Positions 39,501 to 51,500 of a stretch of DNA of 64,000 nucleotides are shown here, one piece after another. This DNA is from Notospermus geniculatus (lineage: Eukaryota; Nemertea; Pilidiophora; Heteronemertea; Lineidae). Position 1 is the first letter of the stretch. Every line of letters begins with the position of its first letter. Location of the stretch: NCBI GenBank assembly GCA_002633025.1, contig NMRB01000009.1, forward strand, positions 351,386-415,385. Direction: 5' to 3'. The position numbers and the translations under genes were made by a program. Below the pieces are notes generated by a model. The model did not search any database, had not been told where the DNA came from, and saw only the letters and a program-made list of their open reading frames with translations.

Positions 39501-42500
39501 TGCTTACCCCCTGTTCATGCACTCTCCAAACCCAAGTTCAGGCTTACTGTGATTGTTGGACGTTACTGTTGCAGAGATTTTATTTGTATGTGTACACATT
39601 ATTACATGGTATTGCCTTACAGCAACTATGTGAAGAAGAACCAAAAATCTCAAAAAATCTGGACACTTTGGCTTCTGATGTGGCATCCTGCTCACTGGAG
39701 ACTTTTGTGGCATTCTTTTCCTTTTATTGGGTGAAATATCGTCAGGATCATGCTCCTCTCAGGCCTTCTGATATTGAATTGAATTCTACAGCGGACGTAA
39801 GGAGGGCGAAGGTCCAGTAATCAGCAAGTGTCTTCTGTGGCATACTGGGATTTGCAGCCATCTGGGATCATTAACCCATGTTTAACCTGTTGGTATTTTG
39901 ACTGAGGATGTTGAAGGGCTGAGGGAGTATAGAGGGTAGGCTCTTGTGTGAAATGAAAAAGAAAATGGCTGATATTCATAAAAGCTGGCAAATGCTTGAC
40001 TTCACGTTTTGTAGTGCATTTACAATGGACCTCGCTTTGCAAATCTTAAGCAAAAGCATTTGCTTACTTTTATGAATATAATCCAGCCATTGGGAAGAAT
40101 GGAAAGGAACTTCCAATTCCAATCTCCTTCATCTCAGGCACTTTGGACATGAGGTTTAGGCTTCCCTTACATAGAAGTATTTGGTTTTCGAAAACGCCGC
40201 TTAACAAAGGCATTCGGAGGATTCACAACCGTGAAGCCGTTGTAAACCGGCGTTTTCGTATACTGTATACTTCGATGTAAAGGAAGCCTTACGGTACTAT
40301 AGTTATTCCAACTAATTTCGACGATCTAGACACTACTTTCCTGTTCCAGTTCTTTTATACTACCAGCTTGTCTATTTTTTACTTTGAGGTGATAGATCTC
40401 TACTTTCCTTGGTCCTTACTTCACCTTAGAAATGCCTTTTTTGTTGGAATCGTGGAAGTCTTCAATTGAGCCCGGCCTGCTTAGCATACCCATGGTTAAA
40501 GCTTGCACTACACTAAAATCCCTTCCTACCAAGAACCTGTGCATACGAGGGTGTCTCCTGTTTAAGGTGAAGGTCACTTGCTTCAGTTCAAGGTCACCTG
40601 CATATGTTCACAAACACCTACCTTAATAATCTACTGGTACTTGAATCCTCATGTTTACGTTTATGTTTAAGAGGACTAACAGTATGACTATTAGAGTTAG
40701 GAATATGAAGCATGGAAATCCCTTTGACCGATGCATCTATTTTATACTCTCACTAAAATCGACATGTGGTGTGCAAAAGTATTTGAACTCTTTGGTATAG
40801 TCTGTAGAAATTGATGTTCAAGACTTGCAAATGCCTTGGTTGTAGTTCACCTGGGTGAGCTTATACCATATCAATTTATCTGTCGTCTTTCGTCATGTAA
40901 AAAGGGTACTTTTATAAACTGTTGGAATTACTGACGCCTGACTATTTACATTGTACCTCAGGGTCATAGGTCTCCCAAGAACACTTTCGCGGAAATCTTC
41001 AGTAATTTCTACCACCAGGGGGCCAAAACTGAAAATCAGCACAACTTCCATGGCATCTTACACTCTATCCAATTAAGGGGGTAGGGGAGTCCTCTATGCT
41101 GGATTAATCTGAGCTCCAGACACAGATGCCCTCTCTCCTCTCCCAACTTGCTGAGTTAGGGGGGTACCCAAGCTGATGACCATTTGGAAATGGATATGAA
41201 CAATGGGCTGGATTTCTTTATCACCAATTTCTTATCTACACATCTCTCCACTTTCTGCACCTCAAATTTTCTCAGCACACTGTGTCCTCTGTCAATTTCA
41301 GCTGAAGCTCAGCAGAATGCAGTTCCCCAGAGTCCTACAAGTAAATCCCAGGGGTGTGGGCACCCGAACTGTCGATGTCCGTGTACTAATTGCAATCCAG
41401 GTGCAAACATTTCTACACCGACTATGGATTTTAAGGAGAGACCTTTTGAAATATACCAACGTTCTAAGAAGAAGCATGAAAAATGACCTAGCCCCACAAT
41501 TTCCATGGATTTATATGTTGTCATCCAAGGTTACAGCAGGCTTTTGACAGTTGCTCAACTTTCATTGTTGTGTTGGAAAAAATACATGAAGTGTGATGTT
41601 GGAATTTGGTTCATTGTTGGATGGTTTCATTGTGATCATTGTCTGAAGATGGTGCCCAAGTTGGATCAATGGCTGTTTGAGCATCAGTGGCCTACAGCAG
41701 GTTCAGAACCAATGGCTGAGATGATTGGGAAAGAGACAGGAGGATGTGGACATTGATGAAGTACTTATGTCTGTTGTTTCATTATTCATGTGAAGAAAGA
41801 TCAGATGACATGCACCACCCTTGCATTATGACATTAAATATCATTTAGATTGTCATATTCAACATGTACATGTATTCCGAAAAAAAACGGATTGACCCGG
41901 CAGAATCTTGCTTAAACTGGCCAAAGATGGCATGGCTGCTCAAATAATTGTCAACCGAGGACTCAGACCGTTTGCATTTACACTCACTTAGTAATGAGGC
42001 GAAATACACAGATGGAACCTGAACTAATCAAGATCTGGATTGTACATCTGTAAAAAAGCGTATGAAACAGTACAGAGGTTCTTCATGTGACGTTACATTT
42101 CCATGACGACGCGATGCCGCCATATTGGCCGTCAAAATGTCAAGTGACATCATGGCATGAATACAGTGTCAACACACAAATCGTGACGTCAAAATGTCAT
42201 GTTGTGACAGTTTTGACATTGTCGCTGGCCACTTGACGACCAACATGGCTAATTCTCTGCCGTCACGTGACCGTTGTGACATATGTCAGTGAAGAACCTC
42301 GATATTTTGTGGTCTGGGGATGGAAGTAGCACCTGGCAGTTCCAGTCTCAGATGGATGCTCTGCCTGGATAAAACCTCTCTCCGGAAAGAAACTGCAATG
42401 GTATACCGGCTTTGAAAAGAAATGATAAGTACCATTAGTGTCTGATATTGTCTTCTACTTGTACACCACCCTTGAACACTAAGCACCTCATTACAACTAC

Positions 42501-45500
42501 TTGAGTTAATGAGACCCTAGTTATAGTAATGTCAGCAATACCGTATACGCAAATATTTTCACGGCTAAAATAATTAGCGGTTGGGGTCCGAAAGTACCTT
42601 TTCGCGTGGATAAATATTCGCGGTAAGATGTAAGATTTCAAAAACACTGCATTTTCAATGGCGAGTGTGACAGTTATGGTACGAAATCCACCGAAAAGAA
42701 AGAAATCCGCGCCGTCATAATCAACCTCTGCTGGCGGGGCGCCATGATAGCTGAGTGATTGACAGATCAGTGTCACGTGCAAACCACGATGTTAGAATGG
42801 TTCCCGTCGTTGCCGCACCACACTGCTGGTGCTCCGCTAGCGGAACGGTAGTGCCAGCGAGAGTGTAGCGGCAAAGACGGGAACCAGTCTACCACGATGT
42901 ATTATGCATGTATGGGATCGTCGGTGATTGGAAAATGGTTCGCGTGTAATAGAATTCGCGGTGGTATTGACCAATTCGCGATTTTCGCGGTAATTTTTAT
43001 TCGCGAAAATATTTGCGTATACGGTAAACTGGAAATGTGTATGACGGGCTGTTTTCATCATCAGAAATCATTGACGTAGCAGTGGTCATGAAAATGTCAA
43101 TTTGTCGCCATGTGTTTTTGCATTTTTGGATCTCTTAGGAAAAAATGGTAGTTGTGTATAATTTTTTTTGGTGGCACACTGAGAGGAAAATAAGACGGGT
43201 ATCTGGCTACTGGTGTCTTATCAGGTAAAAATAGAATTTAGAGATTGGAGTTCTTTTGTGTTGTATTTGAAATGTGATAACGAGAGAAATCATGATGAAC
43301 ATCAGACATTTTTGTTTGGTACATCCTTAAAAATCCATTGTTAGTGCAATATGTGACCCAGTCTGTGAAAACCTGGCCAAAGTTGCTGGGGAGTGACATA
43401 CCTGCCCTTTGTTGCACAATCGATAAGGTTTTATTTGCCACCAACAGACCATTGTTTTTTCATTGTGATCAGACTCCCAGCGTAACCTATTACAACCTAT
43501 TAACCCTGTAATGTTCAGTGACTTTGGCTGGGTTTTGCCAGACTTGGTCACGTTTGGTGTGTATGGGTGCTCTACCAATAGCTGAGAAGTTATAATACTA
43601 TTGTACCCTTCACATAAGATGCCAATTGAGGCCCTATTCATGCCTGATTTTGCTGCCCTAAGAAGATCACTCCAAAAATCAGTTTTTGAAGAAAATTCAA
43701 TTAATTTCCGTTTCAATAAGATGCAGAAAGGAAGTGGAAGAGCAGCAATGGTGAAGTTTACAATATCAGGAGATCAAGAAACTGAATAAAAAGGACGCTG
43801 TATCGTCTGTTACGTGTTGTGAAAATGTCTTTACATTCTTTCAGTGCCCAATAATATGATACAAGCATCAACCATCACCGTAAAAATTGCACCGTCAGTG
43901 GAACCACACTCCACATATAATGTAGTTCAACCTGCTCAAACCATGGACCGGTCAAAGTATGAACTACTTCGTCTGGTGTAGGCCCCCTATTCAGCACTCA
44001 GGGCAAAATGAACTTTGAACCCTTTTTAGGTTTTTGGCTGCCAAAATCAGCAAGTTCATCAGGAGTCTTCAAGTGTACACAAATTATGCAATGGCTTATT
44101 TTGTTGGGAACTGAAAAAATGGAAGTTGCGAGGCTGGTTTTACTCAGGTTTGTCAGAATTACCTCATGAAATGTCATATGAAGCAAAACATGGTTTTGTT
44201 AGCATGAGTGAAACCCGCCTCTAAATAAATGTTATTTATTTATTTATTTATTGGTCGCATCATTCACTTTTTGATGATGTCAGTTGTGAGAATTTGTAAA
44301 TATTCAGTTGTTAACACTCTTCCAAAGGTGTAATTTAATAAATTATACTAATTTTTACAGTGATCAGTATGTATAAATATGTGTAAATGTATAAATATGT
44401 ATAAATTCACATTCACAGTATTGAGATTAAAAGATCTGTAAATAGTTTATAACGTTGGGTAAATTCTAATGCTGTTTAGAAGTTTACCCTTCATGCTCAC
44501 TGAATTTTATTGGACATTTTCACAAAATGGCCTACATGTGTTAATTTCATTTGGTATTTTTCATGACTTGGTCATGCTTGTCAGTCTGTCAATAATGTCT
44601 GATTTTTCTCCATCTAGTTTAGATTAAGTTTCAGGAAAAAGCATCAAAAAATTAAGGTTGTTCTGTTGGCTTCCTAAAACACGTTTTTCCATATAAAATC
44701 ATCTGAGATAAGGTTGTTCATTGTAGCTTCCTAAAAGATATTTCACCAAGAAGAAAGCATTTGAGATAAGGTTGTTCTGTTTAGCTTCCTAAAAGATATT
44801 TCACCAAATAGAAAGCATTTGAGATAAGGTGTTTCTGTTTAGCTTCCTAAAAGATATTTCACCAAGTGGAAAGCATTTGAGATAAGGTTGTTCTGTTTAG
44901 CTTCCTAAAAGATATTTCACCAAGTAGAAAGCATTTGAGATAAGGTTGTTCTGTTTAGCTTCCTAAAAGATATTTGTCCATGCAAAAAGCATTTGAGATA
45001 AGGTTGTCCTAAAAGGTATTTCTACATGTTTCTTTCCAAATCTTTCAAATAGGGTGTAGGTGATAGGCCTGATGACATTTCAACACTCTAGTAGGTATAT
45101 TGATAGATATTTATACTTTAACTAAATATTGCTTGTATGGTTACTATAAAAAATATGATTCCCTCTCTCCAGTAATACCGCTGTACATATGCAAATGAGA
45201 GAAACTGACGTGTAGTTTTTCAGAACCTTGTAAAACTTGCATGTACTGTTAAACTGATCCTTCAGCACCCTTGAAAAGATGATTTTGGTTTGATGTCCTT
45301 TTCCTACTTAATAAAATTTACCTTGGTCCACTATGAATTCATCTTTATGGATTTACATTTGTATACATCATGTTTTGGTGCTTTTTTTGACTGTTTATGG
45401 CAATTGTATACCTGATTTTGGTCTTGAGTTCTGTTCATTGTCCTCAGTTAGTTGATTGATGGCTGCGTCTCAAGTATTTTGGTCTTGAGTTCTGTTCATT

Positions 45501-48500
45501 GTCCTCAGTTAGTTGATTGATGGCTGCGTCTCAAGTATTTCGGTCTTGAGTTCTGTTCATTGTCCTCAGTTAGTTGATTGATGGCTGCGTCGCAAGTATT
45601 TTGGTCTTGAGTTCTGTTCATTGTCCTCAGTTATTGATGGCTGCATCTCAAGTATTTTGGTCTTCAGTTCTGTTCATTGTCCTCAGTTAGTTGATTGATG
45701 GCTGCATCTGAAATATTTTGGTCCTGAGTTTTGTTCATTGTCCTCAATTACTTGATTGATAGCTGCATCTCAAGTATTTTGGTCTTTAGTTCTGTTCATT
45801 GTCCTCAGTCATGTCAGTTAGTTGATTGATGGCTGCATCTCAAGTATTTCGGTCTTGAGTTCTGTTCATTGTCCTCAGTTAGTTGATTCATGGTGGCATC
45901 TCAAATATTTTGGTCTTTAGTTCTGTTCATTGTCCTTAATTAGTTGATTGATGGCTGCATCTGAAGTATTTTGGTCTTGAGTTCTGTTCATTGTCTTCAG
46001 TTAGTTGATTGATGGCTGCATCTGAAATATTTTGGTCTTGAGTTCTGTTCATTGTCCTTAGTTAGTTGATACATGGTGGCATCTGAAATATTTTGGTCTT
46101 GCATTCTGTTCATTGTCCTCAATTAGTTCAATGATGGATGTATCTGAAATATTTTCGTCTTGAGTTCTATTCATTGTCCTCAGTTAGTTGGTTGATGGCT
46201 GTAGCTGTTATATCATCTTAAGTTCTCTTCATTGTCCTCAGTTAAATCAACAGATGATAGGTTAATGGATGCCTCTCAAATATTCATATCTGGATGTGAT
46301 GCTCTTTGATAATTCACGTGATTATGATCCAGAATTTATGGTGTGACTATTGCAACAATGTTATATTTGTATGGTAAAGCTCTATGCAATGGACCAGCCG
46401 ACCCATGTCAAGTAGGCTTATTAGAGGAACAATGGAAATCTTAGTGCAATGGTGGATGGAGCTATTCATGGTCACGATGCTGATGTAGGGGAAGTTTCAG
46501 GAGATACAGATGTTATTGTGTGCGATATACTGGTGATCCCACTGCTCATCTGCTTCAAGAAAATGCTGAAACATGTACTGGCTTCTTGTTGTTCATTGGA
46601 GCCAGGTAGTGACATCTGGTGATAATAATCAGTATTTGGTGCTATTGACTTCAGTGGTGGGGGAGAACTTTGGTTTGAGGCCGATACAACTGAATACCGG
46701 TAATTGAGGTACGGAATCTCTTTCTACCGACCATCAGGACGGGTGGGAATTTGCATCGTGTTGTCCAAGATGACCAGAGGAGCACTTGATGACTGATTTT
46801 CACTATTTTCCAATGAAGGATGGGTTCAGTTGCACATGCGACACAACATGGAAGGTTGGTATTCATATGTCAATGCTCCTATGACATTTACATGCATATC
46901 AAATGCAAGAGACATTTGAGTTGTTCTTTCATTGGACACTTTGGCCCTTTATAAGAACTAACAGTCGTCTCTATTCTAACAAATGGTGTCATGGTCTTAC
47001 CCTGTACAAATAAATGTCATTAAATTCTCAACTAAAAATTTGTCGAGCCCATTTACTGTGGCTCTGCTGTTGCCCCTGTTTTGTCCGCTTGTCTGTCTTG
47101 TCTCCTGTCTTCATGTCATCGTTTGTCTTTGTGATGCAATTGTCTTGAGAATCAAGGTTGTGTTTGTCCCAGGGGTCACTCATCATGTCATAGGTAGATT
47201 GTCTGTGTAACTGTAATTTCCATGGACCCCCACTGTCCTTTCATCAAACTCCAAATTTCCGTCTGATCTCAGTGCTCTATGTCATGAGTGTACCCGTGTC
47301 GGACGTACGTCTGTCATTTGTTTGTGTTTGTGATGAGTCCAGGTCTTTTCCTTTTGTGGTGAGGGTTGTATTCATAACAAGATGTCTTTTGATTGGAAAC
47401 TAAAGAGAAAACAGTTACAATCTTTCATAATCCAAAGTTTTTCTTCGTATATTGGAGGCAGGTTCCAGAAGCCTCAGAATTTGACCATTACCATCCTTTT
47501 ATTCAAAGTCCTGCTATTCAAAGTCCTGCTCAGTTGGTGTGTAGGCCTACTGATGATCTATAAGGTTCATTATCATAATGTGACACATATTTCCACCCTT
47601 CATGGAATGAATGGTTCCCTGAGATAATCATACAAATAAGAAATAAGGAGGTCTCCTGGCTGTTTGACACTTCAACATTTTGTGGAATGATCATTCACCA
47701 AGCTTTTTTTACTGAACTATGAAGAAGTTGTGACACTTTCAATGTTGCAAATTGGAATGTCTGACAGAGATACCGGTATCCTGCTGAAATATTTGGAAGT
47801 TTTTTGTGGAATGTCACTCAACTGTAGAACCTTCATCAGGTGATCGTCACCTTTCTTGGAATGCCCCTTCGAGACATCTCTCCTGAACTTGGAAGCTTCA
47901 CCTTCACCAATGCCTATTGTACGAAAGGAACATGTGATGTAAATGTCACCTAGCCAAGACAAAACATGTAAGCTGTCAAACTGCACATTCATGTAATCAC
48001 CATCGCCTCTCCTCCTACTCGATTTGAAATGCAAATCCTTTCCATTCCTTAACCCCTCCCCTGATGTTCGTGGGATGGTCTTACAGAACTGGCACTAACG
48101 CCAACCAGGAGGTAATACTTTATGGGCCTAGTTTTATTTTCGAACAGAGTTTGTCAAAGCTTTCGACATCCAAGAATGTTAAATGTCTCACTTTGTTCTG
48201 TTCTTATTATTTATGTTGTTTTCAGTTGTTGCACTGCACTTTAGTTTTTCCATTTTTCATTTAGCACCAGCACCGTCGAGCGCCGGATTGTCTGATCCCG
48301 GCAGCCCAAAGTGAGACGAGGGGGCATATTATGCTCTAAGCACACTCATTTCCACAAATGCCGCTGTCAGAATTGATCTTCCAAGGCATGCTGGGATACG
48401 TTGCCATTTCATTTACGAATGACGGACGCATCTGATCGAGAGCACAAAGGGCGGATTTAGTTTGGAAACCTGCCTCCAGGGCACGTGTGACTGACGTATC

Positions 48501-51500
48501 GAATGGTGCTATCCTTGTTGATAAAGATCATGATTACTGCCTGAATCTACACGCAGGATTTTTGTACAGTTCTCGAGTTTGTATTCAGTTGTTTATGTAC
48601 CGGTATTGTGTCTTGTATCACTGTATTTTGATTGGGTACCAACTGTCTATTCTCCAACAACAACCTATAAGCAAACAAAAATACAGCAGAAACATGAGAT
48701 GATGATATAACTGAGTGGATAAAAACAAATCTGATTAAATTACGCTCACAATCATAAAATTGAAATTCGAACTCCTGATTTCGAGTCTCAGAATTAAAGA
48801 ACCAACCTTCTCTTGAGTATTGAGCACATTTCATGATGAGCTTGTCTGACAGCAAAATGTGGATGAACTAGAAACATTTACGATTTGTATTAAAGGGTAT
48901 ATATGCTCTCGGAAAGAGAAGGTAGGCAGGAGGAAGTAGACAAAATAAAGCACAAAAAATGACACACAATGTGAAACAATATAATCCAAGTCATTTCCGA
49001 AATTTTGCAAATTATCGACCCCCACACCGTTCAGGCAACTTCAAGTCAAAATACCAGAAGTGAATCAAGAGGAGAGTAGAATAGAGAGGAACCACTGTAG
49101 TTTTGAATTCAGCTCATCTGCTTTTCTCTGAAAATAGGTTTCCTTGGTAAAAGAGTTAAAATTGTTTGTGCATGTCAGGTGAATTTTAGTAATTAATTAT
49201 TTACCTGTTCAAGTTTTCAGTAAATTATGTGGTTATCTTTAATGTAATATGCCTTCTTTCGGCACTGATTGCTACATTCACTGTTGGTGGGGCTGGTGAG
49301 TTTTTGTTCCCGTGGTTGATACTCTTCTTTGAGAGTTGCAATATTATGTTCTGTAAAATATGACATTGGCACAGCCACACTTTGGCAAATGATGTGCTGG
49401 TGCTATGGAAGGGAGTCGCAGAATGCAGACTGTTAGTGTGAGTGGCTCAATTGAAGGGTTGGGATCTATTGAAACTATTACATAAAACGTTAACTTCTTA
49501 ATGAAGGTTATAAGATCCTCGGTCATTCAGTTTATATACACTATGAAATGAGAATTGAGGATTTGGAAAAAATAATATAAGGATTGATATCTCTGCATTC
49601 CTTATTCCTGAATATTTTACTAATGCTCATTCCTGGACATAATAGAAAAAAGGGTGCATTTGTGTGTGGAAAAAGAAATGAAATAACCTGATACAGATGA
49701 AAATGTTGATGCCGGATAATGTTTGAATCTTGTCATTAAAGTAGAAGGAAGAGTATATGTAGTGTTTTGTGATGAATAAAATCCATGATGAAAGGTGTAC
49801 ATGTAAGAGTGGGAGGGGGCAAACACTCAGCAGTTTTCCATAAAAAAAGTGGACTCTTAATGACATAAGGCCTGATTTAAATTGTACATAACTTACATTG
49901 TAATTGTCATTATGTTATATGGTAGGGAATTCATATAATATTGTTATCCAAAGGACCCACTCGCCTTTTTTTCCCTTGAGTGCAGAAGTTTTCAAAGTCT
50001 CACTGCTTTGGTCAATCCGTTAAATTTCATATTCTCCAAGGCTGCGGTCTAAAGTAAGCTGATTATCATTCAAGGTGTCATCTTCCTGAGACTTCATTAG
50101 CAGCTCCTATCACCTACACAAACTCACTAATAATTTAGCTCAGTGGATGGTATTCTGTTGGAGCGACAATGAGGAGGGTGGTTTCTTTTGGAGACAGTGC
50201 CTCCCAGGCGTTGCCCCTAAGGCTCGGAAACTTCGGCAATGCAACATTTGGGAGAATATTAAACCTACCTTTACTTTTGTGTTCCGGAGAAACTTGAAGT
50301 CTTCTCTTTGGCTGCTACCTATGATATTGTAGAGTGTTGTTGATCACAGTTGTAGAGTTTGGTACTTGAAATCCTTTTATTTATATTTAATGGTGAATAT
50401 AAATCTTTTTGCTCAACCCAGCAAGGAAATCACTTGCAGAAATTTAAAATTTGTTGGTCTCCTTAACATGGCAGAATGTCTGAGTACCAGGTACATCAAC
50501 ACAGGGTTCACTCACATATTATTACTTGAATAAGATGCTTTTCAGTCCTGAGATTAATGCAGTGGACAGGACAGGCCACAACTGACTTACCTTTATTCGC
50601 GTACGTCACGTGGAAGGTCCGCTTTAATTCAATGCGTATGGTAAGGGTACGTCAGGCGTCTCTTCCGCATGACGTCCACGTACCACAGGCGAATGACGTC
50701 ACGTCTTCACTGCGTGCCTTCCAGGGTGCCGCGTGACATCTGCAGAAGATACAAGGATGGTACGCGCATGACACTGTATGTGGTACGAGGATGGTACCAC
50801 CGCGGAAGGTACGTAGGTCAGTTATGCAGAGTACTGTACATAAACTCGTATTGCGAATCTTTATTTTTCACACAGGATCAGGATCAACCCTGTCACAACT
50901 CTCAATTGCAGCAGTGAATCTCTGCATTAAACTGTATCTTTTCCATCTCTACCCGAGAAATGTCTGTTAAATGATATGCTTTTTTTACCTTTCTTAATCC
51001 TGCTTTTACAAAAATTCACGACATTGCCCTGTTATTGTATTCATTGTTGTTGAGGTATTCATGGTTCCCATTCTTGTTGACTGTTATCATTGAAGATGCA
51101 TTGTTTTCAATTCTCTTCTGTAATAAAGTTTGATTCACTGATTTTGAATATGTCCCAACCAATTCTTTTCGTAGTTTATATTTGTTACTGAATTCCAACT
51201 GCAATTTCCACTGCACATAGGGGCATACTCATGATCTAGGTCTGCATCAAGCTGTACATTATGAGCAGTTAATAGGCTACGAACACACCAAATACGATAT
51301 CGCATGCAACAGGACAACGCGTGCGCCAAATGCTTTGAAAACTTTTGTTTGCGTGCAGTGCAACGGAAGATAACAAAGCCTTTGTCGCATGCAGCAACGC
51401 AGTGCATTTGGTGTCCCTAGCCTTAATAAAGATGTTACAAAATATAGACTTTGCTAGTCAATGGCCCGTATTTTAGAATGCTCCTCAACGTAAAGGAGTT

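Larger units (their letters stand above)
43982..48264. other. Intron stretch dominated by minisatellites
   Basis: It contains a (TTTA)n run near 44235-44250, a 58-bp array at 44690-45010 and a 61-bp array at 45415-46230. The segment 46231-48264 has no exon that I can support. Confidence 0.55.

Noticed and set aside
39440-39820. 126-codon plus-strand frame
   Set aside because: No domain recognised; splice sites are not in a phase that fits neighbouring exons.
43327-43716. 129-codon minus-strand frame
   Set aside because: It could be a remnant of a repetitive element, but no transposase or reverse transcriptase motif is visible and there is no start or splice support.
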